Shown: piece after piece, positions 1 to 8,964 of the stretch | Layout of the letters: every line of letters starts with the position of its first letter | Numbering within the stretch: the stretch's first letter is position 1 | Assembly: GCA_026418615.1 (NCBI GenBank) | Contig: JAOAAY010000009.1 | Location: forward strand, 1 to 50,321 | Length of the DNA: 50,321 bases | Direction: 5' to 3' | Source of the DNA: Candidatus Sumerlaeaceae bacterium | Lineage (GTDB): Bacteria; Sumerlaeota; Sumerlaeia; Sumerlaeales; Sumerlaeaceae | Notes under the pieces: model-generated | Seen by the model: only the letters and a program-made list of their open reading frames with translations | Told to the model about the DNA's origin: nothing | Database searches by the model: none | Position numbers and translations under genes: made by a program

Positions 1-486
1 ACTTACTACTATGTCGTGCGGGCGACGAACGCCAGTGGCGGCTCGGCCAATTCCAATCAGGCTTCGGCGCTGACTTGGCCGGCCGAGATTATCATTGACA
101 ACACCTCGGCCCAGTTCTCGGCGTCTTCGAACTGGGTGACCGCCAGTTCCGCGACGGACAAGTACGGTGCCGACTACCGGTGGCGCTCGGCGGCCAACGG
201 TGTGCATGACCCGGCCACCTTCACTTGGACGGCGCAGCAGACCCGGCAGTACGAGGTGTACGCGTGGTGGCCGCAGGGGACGAACCGCTGCTCCAGCACG
301 CCGTTTGACATCTCGACGCAGTCGGGGACGGTGACGGTGTATCGCGACCAGCGCACGGGTGGGGGGCAGTGGCAGAGCCTCGGCACCTACACGATGAACG
401 CTGGCACAAACACCGTGCGGGTCTCCGTCTGGACCGCGGCCAGCGGTGTGGTCATGGCAGACGCCGTGCGTATTGTTCCTCGGTGA
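1..486 (+). CDS. C-terminal fragment of a large surface protein with a golvesin-type domain
   Basis: The frame is open to the left edge, and its first residues (TYYYVVRATNASG) look like the last strand of a fibronectin type III domain, so this is the 3' part of a longer gene and the GTG at 16 is not its start. About 130 residues follow that resemble the golvesin/Xly carbohydrate-binding-like C-terminal module: an IIIDN opening, alternating beta strands, a YEVYAWWP strand, and a closing VVMADAVRIVP strand. Such modules usually end extracellular multidomain hydrolases or adhesins. The catalytic or repeat part lies outside the window, so the protein's function cannot be stated. A perfect terminator hairpin follows 31 bases after the TGA. 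Sure of the coding frame; fairly sure of the domain type. Confidence 0.8.
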   Translation, partial: TYYYVVRATNASGGSANSNQASALTWPAEIIIDNTSAQFSASSNWVTASSATDKYGADYRWRSAANGVHDPATFTWTAQQTRQYEVYAWWPQGTNRCSSTPFDISTQSGTVTVYRDQRTGGGQWQSLGTYTMNAGTNTVRVSVWTAASGVVMADAVRIVPR

Positions 487-517
487 TCTGCTGCCGGCTC
501 AGCGCGGCTTAAAGATC

Positions 518-550
518 GGCGGGGCAGGCGTTTTGCCTGCCCCGCCTTTT
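518..550 (+). terminator. Rho-independent terminator after the surface-protein gene
   Basis: A perfect 12-bp GC-rich stem (518-529 with 535-546) closes a five-base loop and is followed directly by TTTT (547-550). It sits just after the first gene's stop codon and before murE, so it separates the two transcription units. Confidence 0.88.
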
Positions 551-672
551 GTCTCATGAGCGGCACACGAGTCCCAACCGCCCGGTTTTGCGTTGCAATG
601 CCACCGCCGACCGGCAATGCGGTAGCCGTTTGTCCAGACAACCAACTTTCGCTTGGGAGCCGCACGAGAGAG

Positions 673-2154
673 ATGAAACTCAGTCAGTTGCTTGCCACTG
701 TGCCCGACGCCAATGTCACGGGCTCTGCCGACATCGAAATTAAGGGCGTCGTGTACGACCAATTGCGCGTGAAGCCCGGTTTCCTTTATGTCGCCATAAA
801 CATTTACACGCAACTCGACAAGATCGAATTGCCCGACGGGCACGAGTTCGTGGACAAGGCGATCGCCAACGGCGCTGTGGCCGTCATGCTTGAGCGCGAC
901 ATGCCGGTGCCGGATGGCATCACGAAAATTCTTGTCAAAAGCACCCGCGCCGCACTGGCGTGCGTTGCCGGCGAGTTCTACGGCCATCCCTCGCGAAAAC
1001 TCAAGGTCATCGGAGTCACTGGCACAAACGGCAAGACCACCACAGCCCATGTCGTCGAGAGCATCCTCAGTATGCGCCACCGGACGGGCCTGATGGGCAC
1101 GCTCTATTACAAGGTGGCTGGAGAAATAAGAAAATCCAAAGACACCACTCCTGAACCTCCGGACCTGCAGGAAATCTTCCTGCAAATGGTGGAAGGCAAT
1201 TGTTCCCATGTCGTCATGGAGGTCTCGTCGCACGGGGTGGACTTTCACCGCGTGGACGGCATCCAGTTCGAGGTGGGCGCCTGGACCAATTTCACCCAAG
1301 ACCACCTCGACTACCACAAGACGATGGAGGCCTATCGCGAGTGCAAATTGCGGTTTTTCCGCTGGCTTGAGCCGGACAAGCACGCCGTGGTGAATGCAGA
1401 CGACCCCACCTGCCCGTATTTCGTGGAGGCCACCCGCGCGAAGGTAATCCGTATCGGCATCGAGAATCCCGCCGATATCATGGCCAAAGACATCCGCTAT
1501 TCCGTCAACGGCACAGAGTTCACCCTCGTGACGCCCAAGGGTTCTGTACCCATCAAGAGCCGGCTGCGTGGACAGTTTAATGTGTACAACTCGCTTGTTG
1601 GCGCCGCCTGTTGTTACGGCCTCGGCGAAGACCTTGAGACCATCAAGGCAGGTCTTGAAAAACCCATTGTTGTCGCCGGCCGGTTCCAACCCGTCGAACG
1701 GGGCCAGGATTTTGTGTGCATTATTGACTATGCCCACACGCCCGACGGCCTCGTGAAGGTGCTCAATGCCGCCCGGGCGACCAACCCGCGGCGGATCATT
1801 ACAGTGTTTGGGTGCGGCGGCGACCGCGACCCGTCCAAACGCCCGATTATGGGTCAGATCGCCACAGAGATGAGCGATTTCGTCATCATAACCGATGACA
1901 ATCCGCGCACGGAGGATCCGGAAAAGATTATGCAGGACATTCTCGCCGGCATCCAGGATCGTGCAAAGGTCGAGACCATTCATGACCGGCGTGAAGCCAT
2001 CGAGCGCGCCGTCGCGATTGCCCAGCCCGGCGATCTCGTTCTGATCGCCGGCAAAGGCCATGAGACGACCCAGACGCTCAAGGACCGCACCATCGAATTC
2101 AACGACTTCCAAGTCGCTGACGAGGTTGTGGCGAAACGCGTCGGCGCGAAGTAA
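673..2154 (+). CDS. murE: UDP-N-acetylmuramoyl-tripeptide synthetase (meso-DAP-adding MurE)
   Basis: This cytoplasmic ATP-dependent Mur ligase adds the third stem-peptide residue to UDP-MurNAc-L-Ala-D-Glu. Seen: the ATP loop GTNGKTT (117-123), the TTPEPP motif near 158, the EVSSHG motif near 183, the carbamylated-lysine site YRECK (Lys225), the FQPVERG hinge region, the IDYAHTPD motif, and DNPR (409-412), the signature of meso-diaminopimelate-specific MurE. The frame opens at 556, but the ATG at 673 gives the usual MurE start (MKLSQLL), has GAGAG just upstream, and yields 493 residues, normal for the family. Two dipeptide epimerase genes follow in the same direction 38 bases later, suggesting a wall-peptide unit. 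Other mur genes are absent from this window. Confidence 0.95.
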   Translation: MKLSQLLATVPDANVTGSADIEIKGVVYDQLRVKPGFLYVAINIYTQLDKIELPDGHEFVDKAIANGAVAVMLERDMPVPDGITKILVKSTRAALACVAGEFYGHPSRKLKVIGVTGTNGKTTTAHVVESILSMRHRTGLMGTLYYKVAGEIRKSKDTTPEPPDLQEIFLQMVEGNCSHVVMEVSSHGVDFHRVDGIQFEVGAWTNFTQDHLDYHKTMEAYRECKLRFFRWLEPDKHAVVNADDPTCPYFVEATRAKVIRIGIENPADIMAKDIRYSVNGTEFTLVTPKGSVPIKSRLRGQFNVYNSLVGAACCYGLGEDLETIKAGLEKPIVVAGRFQPVERGQDFVCIIDYAHTPDGLVKVLNAARATNPRRIITVFGCGGDRDPSKRPIMGQIATEMSDFVIITDDNPRTEDPEKIMQDILAGIQDRAKVETIHDRREAIERAVAIAQPGDLVLIAGKGHETTQTLKDRTIEFNDFQVADEVVAKRVGAK

Positions 2155-2192
2155 CCGCCCGCCCGGATTACTCAAATTGTACGGAGAAACCC

Positions 2193-3275
2193 ATGGCACG
2201 CATTGTTGACTTGACCGCATCCCCCCTGGACCTGCCACTCAAGGAGCCCTTCATCATTGCCACCGGCCGAAAGGACTTCGCCAACAATGTCCTGATTCGC
2301 TGCGTCCTCGAGGACGGAACCACAGGCTTCGGCGAGGTGGCCCCGTCGGCTTACACCACGGGCGACACGCGCGACACGGCGATTGCCGTGGTTGAAGCGC
2401 TGAAAACTTCGGTGGTCGGGCAAGACATCCGGTCGTGGCGCAGCATTCTTGCGGCCACACGCAAAGCGCTTCGGCATCAATTCGCAGCGCACAGCGGCGT
2501 GGAAATTGCCGTGCTCGACGCGTTTGGCAAACATACAGGTGTGGCACTGGCCGACATGTGGGGGGGTGTGGCCAAATCCGTGGAAACGGATTACACGCTT
2601 TCCCTCGGCACCCCGGACGATACGGGCGAGGCTGCCGCAAAAGCCGCGCGGGAGGGCTTCCGCAAGATTAAGGTCAAGGTGGGCATGGGCGTCACTACCG
2701 ACACTCAACGCGTGATCGCCGTCCGTGAGGCGGCGCCCCGCTGCGAGATTGCGGTAGATGCAAATCAGGCTTTCACTCCCAAGGAGGCTGTCGAACTGGC
2801 GCGGCGCATCGAGAAGGCAGGCATTGAGTTGACGCTTTTGGAGCAGCCGGTGCGCCGCGACGACTTTGCGGGTATGCGCTATGTTCGCGAGCACTGTCGC
2901 GTGCCGGTGGGCGCTGATGAAACTGTCATGACACCGGAGGATGCCATCCGCGTCGTGCGCGAGGGCGCCGCGGATGTCATCAACATCAAGATCGCCAAGG
3001 CCGGGCTCGTGGGTGCCCTCGACATCGCCAGCATCGCCCGCGCGGCCAATCTTGGCCTCATGATCGGGTGCATGATGGAATCCAAGATCGGCTTGGCCGC
3101 CTCAGTGCATCTGGCCTGCGGGCTTGGCTGTTTTTCCCACTGCGATCTCGATTCCATCTACCTGCTCAAGCCTTTCGAGTGTGAAGGCGGTTTTACCTTG
3201 GACGGCCCCCGGTTTTCTGTCGAGGGGCATGGCCCCGGCACGGGAATCAAATACGAGGACACTGCGACGAAGTGA
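2193..3275 (+). CDS. Dipeptide epimerase, enolase superfamily (L-Ala-D/L-Glu epimerase-like)
   Basis: Members invert the second residue of dipeptides such as L-Ala-D-Glu released from peptidoglycan, so it can be degraded. Seen: an N-terminal capping domain (about 1-130), then the barrel with the acid/base pair Lys160/Lys162 (KVK), metal ligands Asp189 (VDANQ), Glu217 (LLEQP) and Asp242 (GADET), the second base KIAK (Lys266-Lys269), a GCMMES strand, and the DLD motif (318-320) typical of dipeptide epimerases. All catalytic residues are present. A good GGAGA ribosome site (2183-2187) precedes the ATG. The stop codon overlaps the start of the next, related gene (GTGA). Exact dipeptide specificity cannot be read from sequence; position behind murE makes Ala-Glu the leading guess. 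Confidence 0.85.
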   Translation: MARIVDLTASPLDLPLKEPFIIATGRKDFANNVLIRCVLEDGTTGFGEVAPSAYTTGDTRDTAIAVVEALKTSVVGQDIRSWRSILAATRKALRHQFAAHSGVEIAVLDAFGKHTGVALADMWGGVAKSVETDYTLSLGTPDDTGEAAAKAAREGFRKIKVKVGMGVTTDTQRVIAVREAAPRCEIAVDANQAFTPKEAVELARRIEKAGIELTLLEQPVRRDDFAGMRYVREHCRVPVGADETVMTPEDAIRVVREGAADVINIKIAKAGLVGALDIASIARAANLGLMIGCMMESKIGLAASVHLACGLGCFSHCDLDSIYLLKPFECEGGFTLDGPRFSVEGHGPGTGIKYEDTATK

Positions 3276-4303
3276 AGATACGGACTTACCGGCTTCAGTT
3301 TCGCGACCCGTTCGGCATCTCCCGTTCGACGGGGCTGCATTGTGACAATGTTTTCGTGGAATTGGATGGCGGGTGGGGCGAGGCTGCCCCCACGGCTTAC
3401 ATGCGGGAAAGCAGGAAAACGGCCGAAAATGCCTTGAAACGCATCGGGGTTCTCGACCTACCGGATCTCGATTGCGTCGAAGAGGTGGAGGCTTTTGTTC
3501 GGCGCAGAGTGAAGGGGCATCCGAGCGCGCGCGCAGCCTTTGACATCGCCTTGTACGACCGCCTTGGCCGCCGCCTCGGGATTCCTCTATGGAAGTTGTT
3601 CGGCCGACGGCCCCGTCCGGACATGACCACCTCGTTCACCATTGGCATCGACACGCCTGAAGTCATGATGCGCAAGGTAGATGCCGCAAATACTTTTGAT
3701 ATTCTCAAGATAAAACTTGGGCGCGACATCGGCCACGATCTCTCCATCATGCGGGCGATACGGCGGAAAGTGGGCAGCCGGCGACGCCTGCTGGCGGACG
3801 CCAACGGCGGTTGGACTCTGGCTGAGGCGCGGCGCGCGCTGCCGGTCTTGGCCGATCTGGGCGTCGAGTTCATCGAACAGCCACTGCCCCGGGGCGCGCA
3901 CGAAGAGGTGCGTCGGCTGCGCAAAACCGCTCCCTTGCCCATCATCCTCGACGAGGATAGCGTCACCGCCGCCGACCTCCCTGCGTTGGTCGGGGTGGCC
4001 GATGGCATCAACATTAAACTGATGAAAAGCGGCGGCCTGACCGAGGCGCGCCGCATGGTAGCCGTGGCGCGGACGCTGGGTTTCAGCGTGATGATCGGAT
4101 GCATGATCGAGTCGTCCGTAGCCATAACGGCTGCGGCGCACCTGGCACCTTTCGCGGATTATATTGACCTTGACGGAAATCTCCTTGTCACCAATGACCC
4201 CTTTGAGGGGGTTCGATCCGACCCTCGTGGGCGATTGACTTTGCAGGACTTACCTGGTTTAGGTCTTCGATTGCGGCCTGAGTACTCGACGATCTTTGCC
4301 TGA
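3272..4303 (+). CDS. Second dipeptide epimerase, enolase superfamily
   Basis: A 343-residue homologue of its upstream neighbour, starting at a GTG that overlaps that gene's TGA (GTGA), so the pair is probably translationally coupled. Seen: the SFTIGID strand, the Lys146/Lys148 pair (KIK), Asp176 (ADANGGW), Glu202 (FIEQP), Asp227/Glu228 (LDED), the NIKLMKSGG base motif (Lys249), GCMIES, and DLDG (299-302). The machinery is complete, so it should be an active epimerase. The two copies differ well beyond a recent duplication (for example TLSLG against SFTIG before the barrel), which suggests different dipeptide substrates; a mixed dimer is an alternative. Sure of the superfamily; specificity unknown. 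Confidence 0.83.
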   Translation: MKIRTYRLQFRDPFGISRSTGLHCDNVFVELDGGWGEAAPTAYMRESRKTAENALKRIGVLDLPDLDCVEEVEAFVRRRVKGHPSARAAFDIALYDRLGRRLGIPLWKLFGRRPRPDMTTSFTIGIDTPEVMMRKVDAANTFDILKIKLGRDIGHDLSIMRAIRRKVGSRRRLLADANGGWTLAEARRALPVLADLGVEFIEQPLPRGAHEEVRRLRKTAPLPIILDEDSVTAADLPALVGVADGINIKLMKSGGLTEARRMVAVARTLGFSVMIGCMIESSVAITAAAHLAPFADYIDLDGNLLVTNDPFEGVRSDPRGRLTLQDLPGLGLRLRPEYSTIFA

Positions 4304-4326
4304 TGGCTGCCCGTCTGTTCTATAAA
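4296..4326 (+). promoter_or_regulatory. Candidate sigma-70-like promoter for the acetyltransferase gene
   Basis: TTGCCT (4296-4301) and TATAAA (4321-4326) are separated by 19 bases, a little wide, and lie about 29 bases before the ATG at 4355. The -35 box overlaps the end of the upstream gene. Pattern match only. Confidence 0.3.
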
Positions 4327-4354
4327 TGGGACAAGTCCGGTAAGGAATAAAAAG

Positions 4355-4912
4355 ATGAGCGAGCGATTGACCATTCGGACTGAGCGACTGGAATTGGTCG
4401 CCGGAGATTTGCGCATCCTCGAGATGGCTGTCGAAAACCGCAGGCAACTTGCAGCCGAACTCAATGCCGCCGTTCCCCGCTCATGGCCGCCTCCGGTCAT
4501 GTTGGATACTTTGGATATGCACATGGTGCTGCTACAGAACGACCCGTCGCTGGCCCATGGATGGTTATCTTGGATCGTGATTGTGCGCGACGCGGACGGT
4601 GGGCGCACCGTGGCAGGAATTGTTTGCTTCGCTGGACGACCCGATTCTACGGGCACGGTACGCTTGGGCTTTGCGCTCATTCCGGAGTTTGAGGGCTTGG
4701 GGTATGTCACCGAGGCGGCGCAGGCTTTGGTGAACTGGGTGTTTCGCCAACCCGGCGTCAAGCGCGTGATGGCACAGGCCTTCGCGCAGCACATCGCCTA
4801 TATCCGCGTCTTGGAGCGTTTAGGCATGACTCCGGGCGAAGCCGGAACCCATCCCGGGACGACCACTTATTATCTGGAAAAGGATGCGGTCCGCCACACT
4901 CCGGTCGCCTAA
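4355..4912 (+). CDS. GNAT family N-acetyltransferase (RimJ/RimL-like)
   Basis: A 185-residue acetyl-CoA-dependent acetyltransferase. It begins with the family's LTIRTERLEL strand and has the acetyl-CoA loop region at PEFEGLGYVTEAAQALV (here Glu-Gly-x-Gly rather than the commonest Arg/Gln-x-x-Gly-x-Gly), followed by the VMAQAF strand and the VLERLGM helix of RimJ/RimL-type enzymes. AAGGA at about 4342-4346 fits as the ribosome site for the ATG. It stands between the epimerases and a periplasmic protein gene, with a possible promoter of its own. The substrate could be a protein N-terminus, a small amine or an antibiotic; the sequence does not decide. Confidence 0.78.
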   Translation: MSERLTIRTERLELVAGDLRILEMAVENRRQLAAELNAAVPRSWPPPVMLDTLDMHMVLLQNDPSLAHGWLSWIVIVRDADGGRTVAGIVCFAGRPDSTGTVRLGFALIPEFEGLGYVTEAAQALVNWVFRQPGVKRVMAQAFAQHIAYIRVLERLGMTPGEAGTHPGTTTYYLEKDAVRHTPVA

Positions 4913-5141
4913 GGTCCCCGTCGCCTCTCTCAGCCGGACGCGCCCGTCCACAAACGCGGTTCCGGCCGTTCCAAATCGTACACCCCAGAGAACATTGCGA
5001 CTCGCGCCAAACGACCTGCAGACCTGACCCTTCCTTGATTTTGGTCGGTTTGCACGACGCGGCAGCGCCCCCATCCATGGCGGAACGCCACTTGCGGTTG
5101 CGTGCTCTCAGATAGCACCAGCCCCCAGAGGAGTAACCACC

Positions 5142-6020
5142 ATGACAAGAATAGCAAAGATATTGATGGGAGTTGCTGCCGGAGTGGCCGTCATTGTTGC
5201 TGTGCCCTTGATGGGCGCCGGGCCTGACGCCCTTCAAGGCCGCAACAAGGGTAACAAGCCGGACCGCGAGGGTTTCGCCCCGGCCCTATACAGAGGCAAA
5301 GCGGCCGACATCCATACCACCCGCATAGTCAATATGCTCGACCGACGCTTGGATTTGACCGACGAACAAGAAAAACAAATTCGCGGAATTTTGGACGAGA
5401 CCAAGGCTGAGTTAAAGGCCCAAGCCGAGGAGATCCGCGGCAAATTGCAGGCCTCGCGCGAAGGCATTGAAAAGGTTCTGACCGAGGAGCAGAGAAACAA
5501 ACTCGGAAAAGGTGCCATGGCACTGTTAGCCGGTTTCAAGGGTTTTGCCGAATCCCGAGGTCCGGCTGTCAGAGGCCGATTTCAAGCGGACGGGCCGGAG
5601 TTCCGCATGCAGGCGGCCATGGCCGCGTTGGATCTGACCGAGGAACAACGCGAAAAACTGCGAGCCCACCGCGAGGCGATGCGCGCCAAACGCGAGGCTC
5701 TGCGCAAAGAATTGGAGCCGAAGATCGAGGCCTTGCGCGAGGAGGCCAAGAAAGAACTCGAGTCCATCCTGACGCCCGAGCAACGCGAGCAGTTGAAGAA
5801 CCAACTCGAGAAGATGCCCCGCGGCCCTGCAGCCGGTCCACGATGGGGCGCAGGAGGTTCGCAGCAGCGATGGCGTGACCGGGAAGAGCCCCCCTTTGCC
5901 CGTCCAGACGGGCGCGCAGGCCGCGGATTCCCCGGCTTTGGGCGCGGTCCTCGCCCTGGCCCGCCGGCCGGTGTACCGGACGGACCACCACCACCGCCGC
6001 CGCCTGAGGGCGCCGAGTGA
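5142..6020 (+). CDS. Spy/CpxP-like periplasmic protein with duplicated LTxxQ domain and Pro/Gly-rich tail
   Basis: The N-terminus has a signal sequence or anchor (ILMGVAAGVAVIVAVPLMGAG, about 7-27). The body is highly charged helix with four LTxxQ-type motifs: LTDEQ (72-76), LTEEQ (113-117), LTEEQ (165-169) and LTPEQ (210-214). Spy and CpxP chaperones normally carry two such motifs, so this looks like a tandem duplication. The last 65 or so residues are rich in Pro, Gly and Arg and probably disordered, ending in a run of prolines. AGAGGAG (5127-5133) precedes the ATG. A role in sensing or buffering envelope stress is inferred from the family; some LTxxQ proteins bind metals instead. No partner two-component system is in the window. 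Confidence 0.72.
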   Translation: MTRIAKILMGVAAGVAVIVAVPLMGAGPDALQGRNKGNKPDREGFAPALYRGKAADIHTTRIVNMLDRRLDLTDEQEKQIRGILDETKAELKAQAEEIRGKLQASREGIEKVLTEEQRNKLGKGAMALLAGFKGFAESRGPAVRGRFQADGPEFRMQAAMAALDLTEEQREKLRAHREAMRAKREALRKELEPKIEALREEAKKELESILTPEQREQLKNQLEKMPRGPAAGPRWGAGGSQQRWRDREEPPFARPDGRAGRGFPGFGRGPRPGPPAGVPDGPPPPPPPEGAE

Positions 6021-6029
6021 TTCTCAGTT

Positions 6030-6054
6030 AGGTCGCCCAACCCCAAGGCGACCT
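6030..6054. terminator. Small hairpin after the Spy-like gene
   Basis: An 8-bp stem (6030-6037 with 6047-6054) around a nine-base loop, ending in TTT, lies ten bases after the stop codon. It probably acts with the larger hairpin just downstream. Confidence 0.5.
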
Positions 6055-6065
6055 TTGCACCACCC

Positions 6066-6099
6066 GCGGCGGGAAGCGGCCCACAACGCTTCCCGCCGC
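6066..6099. terminator. Large hairpin between convergent genes
   Basis: A perfect 13-bp GC-rich stem (6066-6078 with 6087-6099) closes an eight-base loop in the short gap between the plus-strand Spy-like gene and the minus-strand glycosidase gene. It lacks a long T run on either side, so it may work as a transcript-end stabiliser or a two-way terminator. Confidence 0.55.
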
Positions 6100-6139
6100 G
6101 TCTCATGATCCGCATCGGGTCACATCGGCTGCGTGCGAC

Positions 6140-8938
6140 TCAGTATTCGAGACTGATATATTTCGCCCAACCCGGATACTTGAACATCCCGCTGACGCGC
6201 TCCTCTTCCGCCGGGACAGGTGTTTCGTTTTGAAAGCGCCTCATGCGGAGTACGCTGGCGGGCGCACTTCCTCGGGGCAGGGACACGCGAAAAGGCGTGT
6301 TGGGAGTGTCGCACGACAGATAAGCCTTTTTCGCGGCCTCATCAACGAGCAGTTCCCATGTCCCGTTTTCAAGCCCCGCCGCAACGATCTCGTGTCCCCC
6401 CAGCGCCACCACGGTGGCGCGTCCCTCCAGCGGCCGTCCTTCGGTCACGATGGGTGCACCGCCTTCAGCCTGCATGACCCACTTGCCCTTCATGGCGGGG
6501 TGCGCGGCCGGGACGAGGGTCTCCTTGCGGTTGCGCGCCACGGTGACCATTTTGATCAGGTATCGCTGCGACTCCTCGAGTGGCTTGGCGTCCAACGCCA
6601 GAACAGCGATCACACCCAGGGGTGATTGCGACACCACTTGCAGGTAACCGCTTGGCGTTTCGACGGCCGTATTGGTCGTGAACTCGCCCTGAATGACCTG
6701 AACGGCGGGCGCATCCACGGTGAGCACGCCCTGCCGCGTGTTGCGGACGATTTGCCCCGTGTCGCTGCGCCAGATGCCGCGATCGAGATCCACATGGCTC
6801 ATCGGCGTGTCGTACCAGTGGTTGGTCAGGTCCAATGCAAAGCGGACCACGAGGTCTGCGGGGAGTTTCCCGAAGACAAGATTCTTGCGCTGTTCATGGT
6901 AGCCCCCCATGGCCCACTGCTTATCTGGCGACACGCCAATGGGATGCATTCGGGCGGCACGAAGGGCTGGCACGGCAAAGACCGTGGTGTCTCCAACACG
7001 GGTTGTCTCACCATCACCAAAGCCAATCCCATTGAATTGCAGTGTCAGGCCGGAGGTGGCGCTGGCATCAAACTTGTAGCCGGAACGGGCCCACACGGTG
7101 GCGTCTCCAACGGCGCGTTCCCGGCGGGATGCGGTGACAAAGTCTGCGGCCGACCAGATGAGTGCCCGCTCACCCTTCCAGCCAGTTGCGTGGCTTCGCC
7201 CGCCAAGGATCGTCAGGTCGGCACCCGGACTTGTTCCGTCTGGTTTAAGGACGGTGTTCTCCACCCGGTGGACATAGGCCAGATTGTGGAATTGCTCGAC
7301 CCACGAACCGTGCGCGGCCATGTCTTCGGACGACCAAGCCACTTGGACGGTCCGCTGCGCCGGTGCGACCGTATCAGCGCCGAGAAACACCTGTGCGGCG
7401 ACACCAAACAGTCCCCAGCGCGACGGGTCGTTGCCCAATGTGAAAGGACCCAGCCGCGTGAAATCGCCCGTGGTGTAATATGCAAAATAAAGCAAGGCGC
7501 CCCAATCCTGTAGGCGCCCATACGCCGCCATTTCCATCATGCTCGTCGCGCGAGCCGAATTGGGCCAGCAAGTGGCCCATTCCCGAACGGCCAACGGTTT
7601 CCCACTCCAGCGGTAACGCGCAATGAACGGCATGCCGTTGTGGGGAGACACTTCGCTCACATAATTCTGATTTCCATAATAGTAGGGCGGCAGCCACTCC
7701 CGCCCCGGCTCGAAGTGCGGGTGCTCCTGATACATGTTCTCGGCCGTGAACCCGAGTTCCTGCGCTACGCTAAAAGTGTCGGGAATGACCGGACCGGACA
7801 CAACCCCCGTACACGGCACCTTGAGCCCCATGTCGCGCAGAGCCGTGGTCATCTGTTTGAAGTAGTTGCGCTGAAGTTCGACGGCAAAGCGGATGGCGTC
7901 GCGCCGGCGCGCGGGCGACTTGGCTGGATCTGCGTGGTCCGCGCCCTGAGCCGCCGCAAAGGACTCGTTCAGCGTCATGTCCGGCAGAGCGATGTTGCCG
8001 GCTTCGAGCGTTTCGTCCGGCCGCAACGCGGTCTTGCCGTCTGCGTCTGTCCACGCCTCGGCAAGTTTCGCCGTAGAGCCGTAACTGCGCTTCAGATAAT
8101 CCGTCCACAGGCCCTGAAACTCCGACTGATACGGCTCAGGCATCGAATGCCAGAGATTGGGGCGCGAGAAAAGGGAGTCCTCGTTAAACAACTCTATGAG
8201 CGCGACAGCCGGGTCGGCCCCCAGCGGCAGTCCAGTATAGGGATTTTTCCGGGTGAACAGGAGATCGCGGGCAAACTGCACCTGCAGTTCAATCAGGCGT
8301 TTGTTGAAGAACGCCATGGGGCGCGCGGCCCGCGGCAACGCCGCAGCATTTTCCACGCCATCCCCCTCGCGAAACTGACGGAAAGCCCGCAGCACGATGA
8401 AGGAGTAGATCCCGCGCTCTTTCAGGCGTGATATCCAGTAGTCGAGCCGGTCGCGGTACTCGGCGTCAAAGTGTTGAGTGTCGCGGTCGTTAGGGGGCGC
8501 ATCGTCAATGATCGTGCGCCTGACAAAACCAAACTCATAACCAGCGCGATTGTCGAGCGAATGGAACCGCACCATGTTGCAGCCGGCGCGCGCGAGAGCA
8601 TCCACCACCTCGTCAATGCGCCGTTTCGGGATGTCGATGTGCTCCTGCGTGATGACCACACCCCAGAACCGCGCTCGCGTCCCATCAGCGAAACGGAAGT
8701 GCCCATCGTCGCCCACCGTGACGAAACCGCGCTTGCCGGCGGGAGGATCCAGCAGAACCGAAAAGTCCGCCAAGGAGGAATCGGGATAGAGGTCGAAGTT
8801 CGGGTTCAAGGGCCTTGCGGCCAGCGGATCCGTGAGACCACCGCGTACCGCCGCCGTCTGAGACTTGGGGTCCCCGCCTTGCGCAACAACCAGCGCAGCA
8901 ATCGCCAGCAACCCCGCTGTCAGGGCCGCAAGACGCAT
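6140..8938 (-). CDS. Secreted clan GH-A (GH5-like) glycoside hydrolase
   Basis: A 932-residue exported protein. The frame opens at 9049, but the ATG at 8938 starts a clear signal peptide (MRLAALTAGLLAIAALVVAQG) and lies 26 bases after the stop of the upstream phosphatase gene, so it is preferred. Residues about 85-480 look like a (beta/alpha)8 cellulase-type barrel: FWGVVIT, NMVRFHSLDN, an acid/base candidate in ELFNED (Asn252-Glu253) and a nucleophile candidate in VREWATCWPN (Glu453). The remaining 450 residues look like beta-rich accessory domains. It should cleave a polysaccharide or glycan outside the cytoplasm; the substrate is unknown, and GH42 or another clan-A family is possible. A hairpin lies after its stop at 6066-6099. 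Confidence 0.7.
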   Translation of the reverse strand: MRLAALTAGLLAIAALVVAQGGDPKSQTAAVRGGLTDPLAARPLNPNFDLYPDSSLADFSVLLDPPAGKRGFVTVGDDGHFRFADGTRARFWGVVITQEHIDIPKRRIDEVVDALARAGCNMVRFHSLDNRAGYEFGFVRRTIIDDAPPNDRDTQHFDAEYRDRLDYWISRLKERGIYSFIVLRAFRQFREGDGVENAAALPRAARPMAFFNKRLIELQVQFARDLLFTRKNPYTGLPLGADPAVALIELFNEDSLFSRPNLWHSMPEPYQSEFQGLWTDYLKRSYGSTAKLAEAWTDADGKTALRPDETLEAGNIALPDMTLNESFAAAQGADHADPAKSPARRRDAIRFAVELQRNYFKQMTTALRDMGLKVPCTGVVSGPVIPDTFSVAQELGFTAENMYQEHPHFEPGREWLPPYYYGNQNYVSEVSPHNGMPFIARYRWSGKPLAVREWATCWPNSARATSMMEMAAYGRLQDWGALLYFAYYTTGDFTRLGPFTLGNDPSRWGLFGVAAQVFLGADTVAPAQRTVQVAWSSEDMAAHGSWVEQFHNLAYVHRVENTVLKPDGTSPGADLTILGGRSHATGWKGERALIWSAADFVTASRRERAVGDATVWARSGYKFDASATSGLTLQFNGIGFGDGETTRVGDTTVFAVPALRAARMHPIGVSPDKQWAMGGYHEQRKNLVFGKLPADLVVRFALDLTNHWYDTPMSHVDLDRGIWRSDTGQIVRNTRQGVLTVDAPAVQVIQGEFTTNTAVETPSGYLQVVSQSPLGVIAVLALDAKPLEESQRYLIKMVTVARNRKETLVPAAHPAMKGKWVMQAEGGAPIVTEGRPLEGRATVVALGGHEIVAAGLENGTWELLVDEAAKKAYLSCDTPNTPFRVSLPRGSAPASVLRMRRFQNETPVPAEEERVSGMFKYPGWAKYISLEY

Positions 8939-8964
8939 GGGACGGCCAGCGGCCCGGAACCGTC

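Noticed and set aside
499..2238. 579-codon open frame antisense to murE
   Set aside because: It lies almost wholly opposite a gene with every MurE motif, has no recognisable domain, and is the kind of shadow frame common at this GC content.
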